From assembly GCA_013399115.1 (NCBI GenBank), contig VXAA01000093.1:114900-178899 (forward strand): a DNA stretch of 64,000 nucleotides. The letters run 5' to 3'. This stretch comes from Anseranas semipalmata (taxonomy: Eukaryota > Chordata > Aves > Anseriformes > Anseranatidae). The notes under the pieces were generated by a model, which ran no database searches, was not told the DNA's origin, and was given only the letters and a program-made list of their open reading frames with translations. The position numbers and the translations under genes are program-made. This document shows, piece by piece, positions 1 through 14,441 of the stretch (its first letter is position 1; each line of letters starts with the position of its first letter).

Positions 1-3000
1 TTCTACCAAACTAGTTGAAAGACAGCATCATTATCAGTATTTTACATACTAGTGGTTTTTATTTTTTTTTATTTTTTTGTAGAGTAGTGTTGAAAGGCTT
101 CCATCAGACTTCTGTCTGACTATATTAGTCATTAGGTACACATATAAAAATGCATCCTCTAACCCAAAAAGCTTTTACCCTAAGTAACAATGGCATGCTT
201 TGCCAAGGACAAGGTGAAATGCTAATGCCATGTTTAGCACTCATTCTAATGTACTGCCTGGTGAAGTAGGAGAATGTCCTTATTTTGAAGGACAGCTTTA
301 TGATTCTAATTTCTGGAACTTCCTGAGTAACTAGGACATGCTCATTTATTATGCCAATTTACAACAGTTCTGTCTGGGAAACAATACAGATTCTTCAAAT
401 TTCTTTCCACCATTTTAGATTAAAATCTTTATCTGCTGGTTCAACACACATTTCCCATGTCTTCTTTCCTAAAACTCTTCCACAAACTTTTTTTTCTTGT
501 TAGGCAAGGCAGGGAAAGCACTACACAGATTTTGATAAACTAAGCTTAATTTAGACTAAGACAAGCAGTCATAAGTTGTTTGGGTATCTACAGGTTTATT
601 TGAGGTGAATTTGATGTGTGTACTATGTGAAATTTTTGGGACTTTCCCAGTTTAATCCAGTATATTTTTGCGATCTAAAGTAATTAAGATATCATTTAGC
701 TGAAGACTGATGATGTACGTGTTTACCCAGACTTGAGGTTAAAACGTTATGGTGAAAAACAAAGAAATATATTTCTAAACAAGTCATTATGCTAGTCATT
801 TTTGATTGGTGTTTTTTGTTTGTTTGTTTGTTTTTTAAGAAACATTTCTAATATTGGGGACCAATTTAATATTAAAATAATATAAATGATTGCCAGGGAA
901 ATATTCTTATGTAAAATGAGAACTTTGCTGAAAACAAATATTTGTTGATTTTGATTGAATGTTATTCCTGCTTTTGCCTTTTGCAGGGGGCTAAAAACAA
1001 ATCATTTAGCACATAAATCATGAATAGAGATTTTAGTCAATGCATTTGTAGCTTGGTTATTCATTCCTGTATTTTACAGGTATATTATGCATTATATATC
1101 ATGTTTTCTATATTTTATGTTATATATAATACATAATACATCTGGGTAAGCTGGATCACATACATTTTCTAAATAAGGACTCAGGACTAGTTTTAATCAT
1201 TTTCCATTTAGCTCCTAACCAGAAATCTGTATGCTAGTGATAAAATTTCTTTAAACTCTCCTAAATCCAACAGCAAGACATTAGGACATAAGATCTGAAT
1301 GTGTCTTTACTCTAAGGAGTCTTGGAGACTTTACTTTTAGCTTTGATGTATCACCTAGTGCCTAAAATTGCATGATGGTGAACCTACGTTTTCTGGTCTG
1401 TAGTCACTGCTAGGGAATGAGTAACCCTGGCAGCCTGCAGCCACTCGTGCAGCTGCTTAAGGTACTTCAGTTTCTCATCTCCATTTTAGATAGAAATCTT
1501 CAGCATCTAATAAGATGTATTTCTGTTAGTACAGAAGCAAGTTTTCTTGCTTCCTGCACTTTTTTAACCAACATGCTTCAAAAGTAGTGCTTCACAGAAC
1601 ATTGTGATAAATGTCAGTAAATAATACATATTTTAAGTGGAATTTTGGCTAGGAAAATGTCGATCGTTAAATGAGAGAACCGGTTCAAAATACATCAACA
1701 CTTGCTATGGTAGAGCCTGGTTACCATAAAAACTGTACTGCAAAGCTTGGGCTTGCCTTCGTGTGAACATATTACCATTTTCTTTGTCACAGAAACATAA
1801 TATAGTGATTTATTTTATTATCAGCACCACTTTGGTGGATTTTGTATGTTTATTGGTTTTGTGATTTTAATTTTTGGTGGGTTTGGGGATGATTTAGTTC
1901 AAAATTTTCCATAAATAAAAGAATGTAAGAATGAAAAGCTACAGTGTTTTCCCAAGAACTTTTATATGCGTAATCAGATATCTGTATCTAGCTCAAGAAA
2001 GAACAGTATTCTCTCAAGGCACAAAGATTCATTAATTGCCAAAAATCAATGTCCTGGCAAAATAAAAGTCCAGCAGCATTTATAAATATGCTGTCATTGC
2101 CTCAATAAAGATGTGATAATTAGAAGGTCATCAATTTAACACTTTTTTGTTTCTTTTTTGTCATTAATACGCAAGTCATTTTTAATATTGATTTTTTGCC
2201 CCGGTGAGCCATCAAAACAAAGCAGGTGTATTAGCTTCTATTCATGGCTAATGTTCCAATGAATCAGGCCAGAAAATAAATAAACTGACCAAACAAAAAG
2301 TTTGTCAGGTGATATATCTTGAATGAAAGCCCATAGCACAGCCTTCATTGTGCAGAGAGTTTCAGTTAAAAAAACATATCCTGATAGGTACATAGGTGAG
2401 GTTTTGTTTACCTCAGTGCTTTGAAAGAATGCAAACAGCAAAATGAACCTAGAAAATTAAAAAGAAAGGTGGAAATATCAAGTCAGTAAATAAAAGAATA
2501 TGTCTAAGAGAGAAATAGTTTTACAGAGTACATTAAATAAACCATTATTAGGGCTGGCAATTTCAAAAGAACTAACTTGAAAAATCTTTTGAGAATTTGA
2601 AAAAAAGTGAAGAAAAATCATTTAAGTATTATTTAGAAGAAAACTGCACTTGAATACTATGACAAAAGAGGAAGGAAAAGAATAAGGACAAAAGTGCATT
2701 AAGATACCTATTATATTGTAGTCATGTAATTTTCCTTTTTTTTTTTTGTTTTTTCTTTAGATCTGTGATTTAACAAGCTGGATGATTCCAGTGATTAAAG
2801 GACACAATTTCGTTTCCCAGCCATTGGCAGCATTCTGCTCTGGGGCCTCTGTCCAGTGGTGCATGCCACCTCCCTTCCAGTCCTTTTGGGGGATACAGGC
2901 AGTAGTGTAAATCCTTTTTACTGGCTAGATTTAGGTCATTGTGAACATTGGGATGGATGCAGAGCAGTACTGTGTTTTGTTTTTTATTTCAAAATGAATT

Positions 3001-5207
3001 TACCATTTAATGTTGAAGAAAAACATAAGATGACAAAAAGAGCTTAATTTGGATGATCTCTGTTCAATCGTAGTCATCTCTTTATCAAAATATTCAGCAC
3101 CAGTATACTCCCGTTTTACTTATATTCCTTTTCATCCTCTTCTTCAACTGCTATGAGCAAAGATCACAGAGAAAAGTCTTCTGTAGGAAGTAAAAGTTTA
3201 AGTTGGGCAAGTTAACTCAAGTTACAGTTAAGTAAAAGTTTTCTGAAGTAATAGTAGAGGAGACCTGGAAGTATAATTTTCTGAGGTCACTCTAAACTAT
3301 ATGAAACTTTGGGTCACCTCTCATCCCCATCTTTCAAGTGGCTTTATATGGCATTTTTTATAGTGCCTCTAATTTTGCTGTATTTAAGTTTGCCTTTTCC
3401 TTTCTTTGTGATTCTTCTATAGTAGAGACACAAAGTCTTTGTGCATTTTCATGTCACAGATTCTGTGGAATTTAGTCTTCATTAAACTCTACCTTTTTGC
3501 TATTCAGTCTCCACAACTTTATTTTAAATCTTTGAGTGCATTATGATCTAGATGCACGAAATATAACATGAATGATAGTTGAGTCAATGCTAGAAACACT
3601 TAGTCATTGTTTTTACTTTTTAATACAGATGAAACAAAAGAAGAAGGAATGAAGACAGAAAGTCTTCATTCATAGGGAAGAAAATCAAATCAGACTTATC
3701 AGGCATTCATAGCAAAGAAATAATAAGATGACATATAGGAGGAAGGCTGACCTTTCATCCTCTTCTCTGCTTTATTTTGGAAAGAGAAAGAGAGGATTGC
3801 ACATATCCAGCCTCCATTCAGAAAAGACTGTGACCATCCAAGAAAAGCTGGTGCAGACCAGTGGATATTTCTGAACCTCAATGTCATAAATTTGGTTCTC
3901 GAGTGAAATGATTCTCTTCCAAAGTCATGGTTCCTGGAAAAGGGATCTTGCTGTGGAGACAAAGGAAAGAATAGAAATTTACTTTCAGGCCTGGAATGAT
4001 GAGGGTATAGGGTGCTGATTAAGCAAAAATAGCAATTCTCCAAGTCTGCCGCTATCTGGATAACCACTGACAATCTGGCAATCTGTATTTGGAGCAAATG
4101 GTAACACTGTTGATCAACCTTTCACTCTGCTGATTAATATCCTAATTGAGAGAGTAGTGTGTTCCATTTGTTTTAACCTGAGTGTTGCAATGCCATGTTA
4201 TAAAGTGACAGTGATTAGACTATTCATTCCTGCTTAAAAATAATACTACTGGATTTAAAAACAAAACAAAACTAACAAGCAAGCAAACAAAAAAAAAATC
4301 ACAAAGAAACACATTAGGTGTCTTTGTAGCGGTTTTATTTTTTATTTATATTTTCAGTCTATGGGCTTTATTCTTTTAAGTGTGCAGTTAAAAATTAGTC
4401 GCCTGTTAATGTGTTGAATGCATTAGGTAGCTAGAGGATTCACTGAAAACAACTAAAGAACACCTGCAATGTCTTAAGGTAATAACTGTCAAACTGTCAG
4501 AGGCAAAAGTAACAAGCAAAAATATTTACAACAAAAGAAAGGAGAAGACAGCCGATGCAAAGGGAAGTAAAATATATTTATAAAGCAAGTTGTAAAAGTG
4601 GTTAATGCTAAACATCTGATGTTTATGCCAATAGAATGAGTCAGATATGCTTCAAGTGAAATACTGTATTTTGAACTGCCTAATGTCACCAGCGCCTGCA
4701 GGGACAGTTTGCTAACTCTCCATCAACATACAGCCAGCTCTTCAAAGTTATTTCCATTATGCAACAGAGGAGCTTTAAAGACCTTCCTTATTGATCTTGT
4801 TTTTGCATGATTCAACTTGCTAAGAACAAGATAAAGTTCCTCTGATAAACATTGATGTTCCATTGGTAAGGAGAATTTCTTCAGTCTAACATATTTATTG
4901 TCGTTGTTTGTATCTATGCAGACAGCTTAACCTGCTCTGAGATTGAGAAATCATTAAAATGTTTTGTTGTTATAGTTGTTTTTTTCTCCCAACAGTTAAG
5001 CTCCTTTAAACTCTAGCCAACTGCTTGCATTCCTGACTTCTGGAAGCACTAAGCCTGTACTCAAGACCAGTCATGGCACTTCATGTGCTGTTACACAGTT
5101 AGGACTGGGCAGGATTTTTTTTCTAGACTATGCTTTCTTCATGTTAAAGTCAATGATGCAGATGCTGGCATCTGAATTCTCAGAAGCACTCATTGCAAAA
5201 AAACACA

Positions 5208-5264
5208 TTCCTTCCTCCCTCGCTTTTCTTTCCTTCCCTTTCCTTTTCTGTCTTCCTTTTTGTG
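5208..5264. repeat. Pyrimidine-rich low-complexity tract
   Basis: An almost uninterrupted run of C and T with CCTT and CTTT units. It is ordinary intronic low-complexity sequence and no function is implied. Confidence 0.7.
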
Positions 5265-7045
5265 CCATATCCCCTGAGCTATATGGACTAGTATGAAAAC
5301 TAAAGTAAAGGAGCAAACAGGATAATTTCACACTAATTGAATCCATATTATGCAAAAATGCTGGAGACTTGGATTTTTTTCCTTTTTCCTTTCTTTCTGT
5401 CTAAGATTTAGCTTGCTGTTAAATATGTATATTAATACATTCTAAGTATTTTAAGATGCCATATTGATGATCTCTTTTATTTTTAAAAAAAAAATTCTTT
5501 TGCCAGCAGCTTACCACAGGGCTAAAAAAGGGAGTTAAGTAGGTACTTAACACTAGAATATGTCATCTGGCTAGACTGGCTGTACAAGAAAACACAGGAT
5601 TTAAGCAGAATTTGATCTGATCCTTTATCTTCAGTCCAAGCTTGGTTGCCTGAGACATAGACACATATACGTGGCTATTGTACTGCAGGTCAGCTGGTTA
5701 GCTGTTTGCATGTTACACATTACAGATATAGTTTGTTGTATATGTCTATGTGTCTTTTATGTGTGTTTCATAGAATACAATCTTGTGGGAATTAATCACA
5801 GAAACTCAAAAGTCTGTTTGTATCTAGGCAGGGAGACTTGTTTCTAGGAATCCTGGAGAAAAGTTAACATCTGCTGCAAAAATGTGGGTAGGTGGTAGAC
5901 TCCTTCTGCCAAACTTCTCTGTGTATCTCACTGTCTATTGTCAAAAATGTTACGCTCTGAGTAAACCAGTCCTCTTAAAGGACATGCCTAGTTTACCTCT
6001 TGAAGTGTGGCAGATGCTTCTGAGGTCCCTCAGAGGGAAGTTCTGCCTCCCTAGCTGGGTGCCTGAGCAGTACCAGATAGGATGCCTCTCTGGAGGCCTT
6101 TTAGGTCAGTGCCTTTCCTTGATTAGATTTCTTTTTAGGAGAGTTTTTCATTAGACATCTGCATAGACCCAAGAGTTTAAATTAGGGACTCTATTTTCCA
6201 GCTTTGACTAATGAATTGACACAAATAACAGAAATGAAAGCCTGTTTATTTCTATCCCATACAACAAATACTAGACTAACAAAACTGATTTAAAAACAAC
6301 AATAGCAACAAACAAACAACAAAAAACTACAGAAAACATAGCATGAAAAACAGTTGTACCAGTCAAATGTTGTAGGTTTCATCTGAAAACACACCTGAAG
6401 CAACAAAATCTAGCTTAAAGGCCCACTGAAGACTCCCTTACCATAAGATCTAAATCTTCAGCAGGATCTCTTCCTCTCTCTCTCCAGTAGCTAAAAGGAA
6501 CTTAAAGAGTCTAGACTTGTATTTTAATACCTCACGTACAAAATGAGATGGGATCAGTCCAGGCAAGTATTGCACACTTAGGGAAAAGGTGAAATTTGTC
6601 TTCACAGAAGGAGAATTGTATTTATTGAATAACTGTGCACTACCTTAAACATTACAATGTATGCATTCAGTATATAGTAAAAGATACTTAAAGATCCACC
6701 AGTTGAGTGCTCCACTCTTAAAATCAGTTTGCGGTAATGTCTGTTCGAAGGTATCTATCCCATTTGATCTGCATACACACAGTGCATGTATGAGGCTGTG
6801 ATTGGTTCTTGTGGGATACAAATTTTATTAAAAAGGTGCCATCAGTCTTTATATTACCTGACTTTTGATATTTATTTCATAAACCTTTAACGTAGTTTGT
6901 ATTACAGAAACTCCAAGGTTGAAAAAAGAATAACCCATCAAGTTAGGATTTAAAATAAGACATGCCCTTATCATTGCCAGCTTTATTTTATGACTAATTC
7001 AACCACTGTTCGCCAATCAGAACAAACATGGATTTTTTTTTCCCT

Positions 7046-7065
7046 TTTATTTATTTATTTATTTA
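7046..7065. repeat. (TTTA)5 tetranucleotide microsatellite
   Basis: Five direct TTTA copies follow a short T run. It is a probable polymorphic microsatellite. Confidence 0.8.
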
Positions 7066-10000
7066 TTATACCTAAGCATGTGTGCAGTACAGCTTTGATT
7101 AGTTAAGTAACCTCTCTACTATTCCACCTTTTTCAATGGGGCTTACTAAGACAGCTACAGGAACTCATGGCTGGGTAATGAATAGACTGATCAAGAGAGC
7201 AGTTTCTAAGAGTTTTACCATAGCTATTTTCTAAGGCAGGGTTTTTATATACACCATTAAGGAAGAGTAATGATCATTCACTATATACCATATAAATATA
7301 TACTTATATGTATTTATATATATTATACATTTATTATCATGTGAAATTCCAGTACCAATAATTTATTTTTTTCATTTCATACCATACCATTGCTGAGACC
7401 ATATACATGAAGGAAACAAGCTATAGATATTCCTGATTCTGATGTGTATCTATTTTAATGCATGTATTATAGTACACTCATGAGAATAAATAAATACACT
7501 GTAACATGATGAATAAGGCAATAGACTAATATTTAGAGCATATAGTCCTATTTCTGAGACTGTCTACATACTTTGTAACCTTTAGATTCTGTTCTGCACA
7601 TTCTGGTATTTAATACAGTATCTAAATGGTCTCATGTTTGGCTAGTTTAAATATGAACCATATTTTATACAATGCTTATTCATGTAAATAGAGTTGCTCT
7701 ACTGGTGATGTGCCTTAGAATCACTACATTTTAGTCTTTTGATGTTGTTGGTGAATACAGCTTTTGCACTATAGTTACAAGCAGGTAACAATAATTTCTA
7801 CTGCAGAGTTGGAGCCTCTTTCACAGAAAAACAGTAATTGGAAATGATATACATACTCTGTGTAGGAAAATAGTAATTTTCTTTAAAACACAATGTAGTG
7901 CTGTGGGTATGACTCAAGTTTCATTTCTCTTGCGTCATTCCAGTTTTATTTTCTTTTTGCTGTATCCTTTACAATCTGGAAAGACTCGTAAGATTTCTAA
8001 ACACCCTTTTTGCATACTTTTATTTAACAGGACAGTACATGCTATATAAAGTCTGAGAGACAGACCAACCCCGCTCTCTTCCAATACCTTCACTGTGAGT
8101 GAGGGAATGGCGAGTCAGTTCTGAAGCCTGTTATTTGGGATAAATAGAACCATAATAAACTATTCAAGGATGTTTATGCACTTTTGCTTATTTGGCCAAT
8201 ATGCTGAATATTTCTGCAATAAAACAGAACCAACTTTTTCTCTTTTTTTAACTTTAACCTTTTTGTCTAAAAGTGTGCATGGCCTTGTGTTACTACAAAG
8301 AGCTCCATTTTCATCTCCTTCCTTCTGGATATTGATAAAAGTTCCAGTGATTCGCTGCAATCACTACTCACACCATTAAAAAGTGAAAGAGAATCAAACC
8401 CAGCGTTAGCTGGTTGGTCTGTCCCCCCCACCCCCAATGTTGATTCACGCTTTAATCTATTCAGCATTAAATTCATTCCCTACAATTGTGAAGTTACAGT
8501 TAAGTAAGTAGTTATGGTATTTAGCTAGTGGCTTGCTAAAATATCTTTAAGCTCATTGAGAGTTAGACTTACATTGTTGTATGTAGAAAGCTGGATCCTG
8601 CTAGATTTGCACGAGAGGTAAATCAGAGTAGACCCTGGACTAATTACCTTAAAAAGATTTAAGGATCAAGGAATACACCTCTTTAAATTTGCAAGGAAAA
8701 TGTAGGGGATAAGAGTAAATTCTAGATAGTGCATGAAGAAGAGAGGGTCTACCTCTCCTAAAAAGTACATAAATCTTAGGTGTCAGGTTTAACTGGTGTG
8801 CCAGGTAATCAGTTTCTCCTAAAATCAGTGCCTAAATTCACTGTGTATTCAATTGAGAAAGTTTTTGTCAGGTCTTGAAATGAAGATGTCAAATTTATGG
8901 GTCTTAGTTTAAACAGGCAGGATCTCTTTCTGGATCTCTCCAATGCACTTACCTCTCTGTCACAGGGAGTGAAACTATTTAGGGAATTTAATTTGGGAGA
9001 TCTGTAGTAGCCTAAAGGATAGGTGAACTGAGGTGCCTAAGTTAGATTGTCTGGATCCCATCCAGACCTATTTCTGAAATAATAAAGTAAAAAACCTATC
9101 TGTGAAATTGTCAAAGAAATCTCAAAATCTTTTTGTTAAAAAAAAAAAAAAAAGTAACCAATTAATTATGTAGCAATGCTGGATGATCAGTTGTGATAAT
9201 TACATTTTTAATTACTTTACCCTTAGGACTTGGTTCCTATCTTATTTCCATTGGTATAAAGCAAGGGTAACTTAGCTAAAATCAATGTAGCTAAACTAAA
9301 ATATAATTGATGAGAGGTCAGAATCAAGCCCTAAATGCTACGCTAAAAGTAGAACTAATCAGAAAACTAAATGGGTTTATAATTTGTGCAATTGACATTT
9401 TCTTAATCTAACTCTCCAAGAAGTTAACCTTTGGATAAAGAACTTGGGTTCCCCTTAGAACCTCATAGCATTCAGGGAAGTTAAGCCACTAGAAAGTCTG
9501 TAAAAAGATGATCATTCTGTACAGCTTTTAAAATCACATAGTAAATTCTTTCATTAAATGATTGATGTCTTTCCAATTTAATATGTTTCTGCATCAGACA
9601 AGTCTTTGTGCAAGGTTTTCAAGTGAGCAGAAGCTAGAGAAGTGTTGAACCATAGCATGTTCTCAAATAACAAAAAAAAAAAATCCCACCAAATCAAAGG
9701 TTTTTGTTGTTTTTTGTTTGTTTGTTTGTTTTGTAAAGAAATAAAGAGATTTAGGAACAAATGTATGCGTATGCCCAAAGTAAAGAACATTTATGGTTTT
9801 CTGGAAATAATATTTTGAGTGTACTTCTTGTGCAGTAGGTAGGTATACATTTTTTAAAAATCATGCAAATTTATCATATAAATAAAGTTACATGAGTCCT
9901 ATAAATGTTTTGTTCCTGTTACAGTTTTTAATATTATTTCTTGAAAGAAAAAAAAGAGAAAATCTAAAGGAACTGAAGGTTTGTGTATTTTATTTTTAAT

Positions 10001-13000
10001 GTGTGCATTTAAATATGCACATTATCTCTAAAGTAATTCTGCTGTTTAATTTATTAGGTGTTAATTTATGTTGTATATTGAAGTCAATCAACTAGCATCA
10101 CTTTACAAAATATTTTTCCTCTAAGATAATGGATTTTCCTTCTTCTTTTGCATGATGCTATTTTTTGAACAGCTCATGCATGCTCCCTAGCTGATTTCGT
10201 TTGGGACAATCAACGTTGTTTCAACTGGATATTTCCTCAGTTGTTGGAATGTGTGAGATTTTTTATACTTTGAGGGAAATGTTGAATATTGTATTTATAT
10301 CAGTGGCAATTCTCCACAGTAGTGACCTTGCTCTCATCAGTGAGACTGCATGTTTGACAAGCTCTGACCAAGGGAGTCATGGGCTGGCTGCTGTGTCTAA
10401 CCTTCCTCTCATGGACATGAGTTTCACTCCCATGCATAGTCACTAACTTCAGGCTTGTTACTTCTGCTGTTTATCACTATAGTAGAGATCCCCAGATGGA
10501 TATTTATAACTACTAGAGATGTGGCACTCTTCGGGAAAAAAAATACAGGTTCATAACTAGACAAAATTGCAAGCCATTTTTGCAAGGAATCCCACCCAAG
10601 CTGCTCTCAGAAATGTACCCATCCTTAGCAGTGCCATTATAATGCATTTCACATGAATTTGGAAGGCTGAAACAGAAGTTGTACACATTTTAGGAATGTT
10701 AGTAATGTTTTTTTTTTTCCCCACTGAACAATTATGTCTCTGAAAGCACCAGTTTGATCAAACCTGTGGCACAGTGATGATTATTGTTTTGTGATGACAT
10801 CTTTGTAGAATATTTATATGCTTTTCCATTAATATTTGATCAACTGTTTTTTTTTTGTTTTTTTTTTTGGCATGACACTTCCCAGACTTTTGTTGGCTAT
10901 GTCTGAAATACAATGCTTTGTTATGGGGCTGGAATTTTTTCAACTGTCTCTTGGACATCCTACAGTAAATAAACATAATTGTACCAGTCCGTAGGCCTCC
11001 AAAGCCACACTTCTAATCATCTCGTATCATATTTTACTGCTGCAAATGCAACTTTACTTTTAGACAAGTCAACTCAGATAGTAATATTAGCTATACAGTA
11101 GGAAGGAGAATGTATTAAGGTGATATTTTTTTTTCCATGAGCAACATCCTTGAAGCTGACATTTTTGTGACTGAATAGATGACAGCATGAAATTCAATTA
11201 CAGCAAACAGTCTCAGTCATTACACCTGTCTGCTTCCAGAGGAAAGGATTTGTAAATTGTGCTTTATCCTTCCATTCCCTAAAACCTGTGTCTGTAATTG
11301 ACACTTGCCAGCAGAGATGACTGGAGACAGAAGGAGAACATGATGTGTCTGAGTAGCCCACCAGGGAAAAGAGTATCCTCATCTTTGGGAGTTTTGTGGT
11401 GTTTTGTTTTCCTTAATGAAGAGTAATACCTATCTGCCAAGGATTTACTGCAAGGCTGGTGGCAGATGTTTCAGCTAAAAATAAAAAAATAAAAAAAAAC
11501 AGTTATGAAAGATGAATCAAAAAAAAAAAAAAAGGACAAAAGAAAAATCTAATTAACATAGAAATATTTCTTCTGCAAAGGAAAACAAATGCTGCATGAG
11601 AACAAAAGCCCCTCTCTGTTATTTGTAAGGCTGGTTTGCTATTCTAACACATTTGTAAGAATCAGGTTTGTGCCTGACATGTCAAAACTTATTCACAAAG
11701 CAAGAGTTGTGGATACCTTGGGAGACAACGTTGTCACTTGTTACGCAACTCAGCATCCGTTCAGCACTGATTGATGCCCAAGTCGCCAGTTTGGGAAGAA
11801 ATGGGATACAGACATGACAATAATATTTGTACCAAATGTCAGGCAAAAGAAACAGGGGAGTTCATAGAACGGGTCTAGACGTAGACTCTGACCAGAAAAA
11901 AAAAAAAAAAAACAGTGTGACAGACAAACTGTCAGCCCGGATCTTTCTAAATTGTTTCATTTCTTTCTTTTGGGTAAGTTCTTTTTCTTTTTCTTTGTTT
12001 CCACCAGATTTTGCCATAGTAGACAGTATATAAAACTGATCCAGCTAGCGAATTTTGAGGTTGATGAAGGAATTACCAAAAATTAACTATTTTAAATGAA
12101 TCAGTAAATGAACAATGAACTTAGTAAATCACTACATATTGGATAATTCAAGCTTAAGTTTTCTTAGAACTTTGCCAGTAATATTAGGGAAGATCAGAAT
12201 CTATTATTTTTCCTCATTTTTGACTTATATTTATTAATTGATTTGCAAAAGTATTCAGATAACTAGTGTTTCTGTTGCTCTCCTTAGATCAGCGGGTAAT
12301 TTAGGAGTATTCTCAACTACAAAAGCAATGGTAAAAGTTGTAATGGAGTGATGCAGTCAAGTATTACTTCAGTACATTGCCTGCTACCATGTACTCCTGA
12401 CATCCCTAAGTGCCCAGAGAGCCGTGTGTGCCTCGGTTCATGGCTTACAGAACATTTGTAAGCTCACTGTGTTATATTTATGAGCCGGAAAGTAAAGTGT
12501 GTCAGAGAGGAAGTTAAAATGGCTTCTCTGTAGGATATGGTTAGTGTAAAATATCTGATTTATTTGGGTCTCTTTTTGAATGCTGCGGCTTATAAACACA
12601 GTGGGGAATTTCTCTGTCATTGATCCAAAGCAATAGGTATTAATGGCATAATACGGTGGTACTCAATAACCTTTTATCATGGACTGCTTCGTCCTGTGGA
12701 GACTTAACTGAGGGCAGAGAAATACACTTTAAAATAGAAAGTCTTATAAATTTCCTTTTATCCATTTAATAATGTTCAGCTTAACAGCTACCATTCTCTT
12801 TTCTGCTATATGAATTTGTATGAATTACCATACAAAATAATCTGAAAATTATTTTACATATTAGTGTAAACATGAAGATTAATGTAGGAAAATTTTATCA
12901 AGCATTCAAAGGACGATCTGTGCCTACTCATGGCTTGAGTAGCACTGACATATTACAATGCTCTGAAATGTATATATTATTTTTTCTTTTACATAAATCC

Positions 13001-13834
13001 TTTGTATATTTATGGGAAATAGAATAAACAAATAAGAGAAATTAGCAAAGCCTTAAAATTATGCCAGTACCTGCAAACCATTGTCAAGGTTTTGCTTCAG
13101 GTGACATCTGTGTTGCTCCTCAAAAGTGTCCCGAGGCACATTGCTTCAGACCAGCATAAAATCCAGCATGGTGCCCCATGCTGGCCCCAGGCCCTTGACA
13201 GCAACAGCTGCAATTCCTCAAGGTGTACCATCTCTTTGTCTACAGATCTTATCTAGCAATTTTGGCAATCCTGATGCCTAAGTTTCCCCTCAGAGCAGCC
13301 AGAGCAAAGTGTGAGGCCAAGTTCTACCTTCATTTACACTTCTTCTCTTGGGAGCAAATTAGTAAGCAGAGCAATATGGAAGGGTGCCATTTGGGTAACC
13401 GTGGTGCAGGAATGGTAACACAGTACAGGGAGTTTTGTATTCTCTTCCTGGACCATTTAAGAACCAACAGCAGTATAATTCTTTGCTACTGTTTTCATAT
13501 ATATACATGAGTTCATTTTGTGTTTGTTGTCTGTAAGAAGCCAGGTGCCAGTCTCAGTTAAAAGAGATGGGCAGTCAAAGCCCAGAAAGGAGGCAACAAT
13601 GACATTTTACGAAGAAGTAATAGATTATGTTTTAACTGTTGGGATGCTGATATCTCTGATTTTCCATGATTTGCTTCTGTTAGCAATGTCACCTTCAGAC
13701 CACATACTCAAAGCAACCCCAACTGCTGCAGAAGGCTGTTGCAGGAAACCAGTGTTAATGCTTCATGGAATGTAGAATGTATGTTGATACAGTTTTACAG
13801 GTACATAAAAATTGCTATCTTTTCTGCTATGCTT

Positions 13835-14441
13835 CATCCTGGCTTGTATCAGGAACAGTGTGGCCAGCAGGACCAGGGAAGTGATTGTCCCCCTGTACTC
13901 GGCTCTGGTGAGGCCGCACCTCGAGTACTGGGTTCGGTTTTGGGCCCATCACTACAGGAAGGACATTGAGGTGCTGGAGCGTGTCCAGAGAAGGGCAACG
14001 AAGCTGGTGAGGGGTCTGGAGAACAAGTCCTATGAGGAGCGGCAGAGGGAGCTGGGGTTGTTTAGCCTGGAGAAGAGGAGGCTCAGGGGAGACCTCATCA
14101 CTCTCTACAGGTACCTTAAAGGAGGCTGTAGCGAGGTGGGGATTGGTCTCTTCTCCTATGTGTCAGGTGATAGGACGAGGGGGAATGGGCTAAAGTTGTG
14201 CCAGGGGAGGTTTAGGTTAGGTATTAGGAAAAACTTCACTGAAAGGGTTGTGAGGCATTGGAACAGGCTGCCCAGGGAAGTGGTTGAGTCACCATCCCTG
14301 GAGGTATTCAAAAGTCGTTTAGATGTAGAATTTAGTGACCTGGTTTAATGGAAGACTTGTTAGTGTTAGGTTATAGGTTGGACTAGGTGATCTTGGAGGT
14401 CTTTTCCAACCTAAATGATTCTGTGATTCTGTGATTCTGTG
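13835..14441 (+). mobile_element. CR1 LINE, 5'-truncated 3' end
   Basis: This is the 3' end of a CR1 non-LTR retrotransposon in the same orientation as EPHA7. It is markedly more GC-rich than its surroundings. The reading frame from the left edge to the stop at 14346-14348 is open and encodes the C-terminal part of the CR1 ORF2 polyprotein, downstream of the reverse transcriptase core. Characteristic segments are [35 protein letters not shown] and [20 protein letters not shown] short 3' UTR ends in tandem GATTCTGT units, the usual CR1 tail. The 5' end is truncated, as for nearly all CR1 copies, so the element cannot move itself. The open frame suggests moderate age. The left boundary is uncertain by about 10-20 bases. 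Confidence 0.95.

Larger units (their letters stand above)
1..13834 (+). other. EPHA7: EPHA7 intron 5, first visible part
   Basis: No coding exon was found. The preceding exon should encode the first FN3 domain, and no open frame here resembles one. The short open frames carry no recognisable domain. Content is AT-rich unique sequence with simple repeats: TTTG-rich stretches near 819-835 and 9714-9731, a pyrimidine-rich tract at 5208-5264, TTTA copies at 7046-7065, and A runs at about 9139-9154, 11520-11533 and 11896-11911. An imperfect AT-rich inverted repeat lies at 1080-1139. A polypyrimidine tract followed by AG near 2738-2760 resembles an acceptor but has no coding exon after it. Confidence 0.8.

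Noticed and set aside
2738..2830. Polypyrimidine tract plus AG resembling a splice acceptor in intron 5
   Set aside because: The sequence after it encodes nothing like Eph FN3, has early stops in relevant frames and no clear donor, so it is a decoy.
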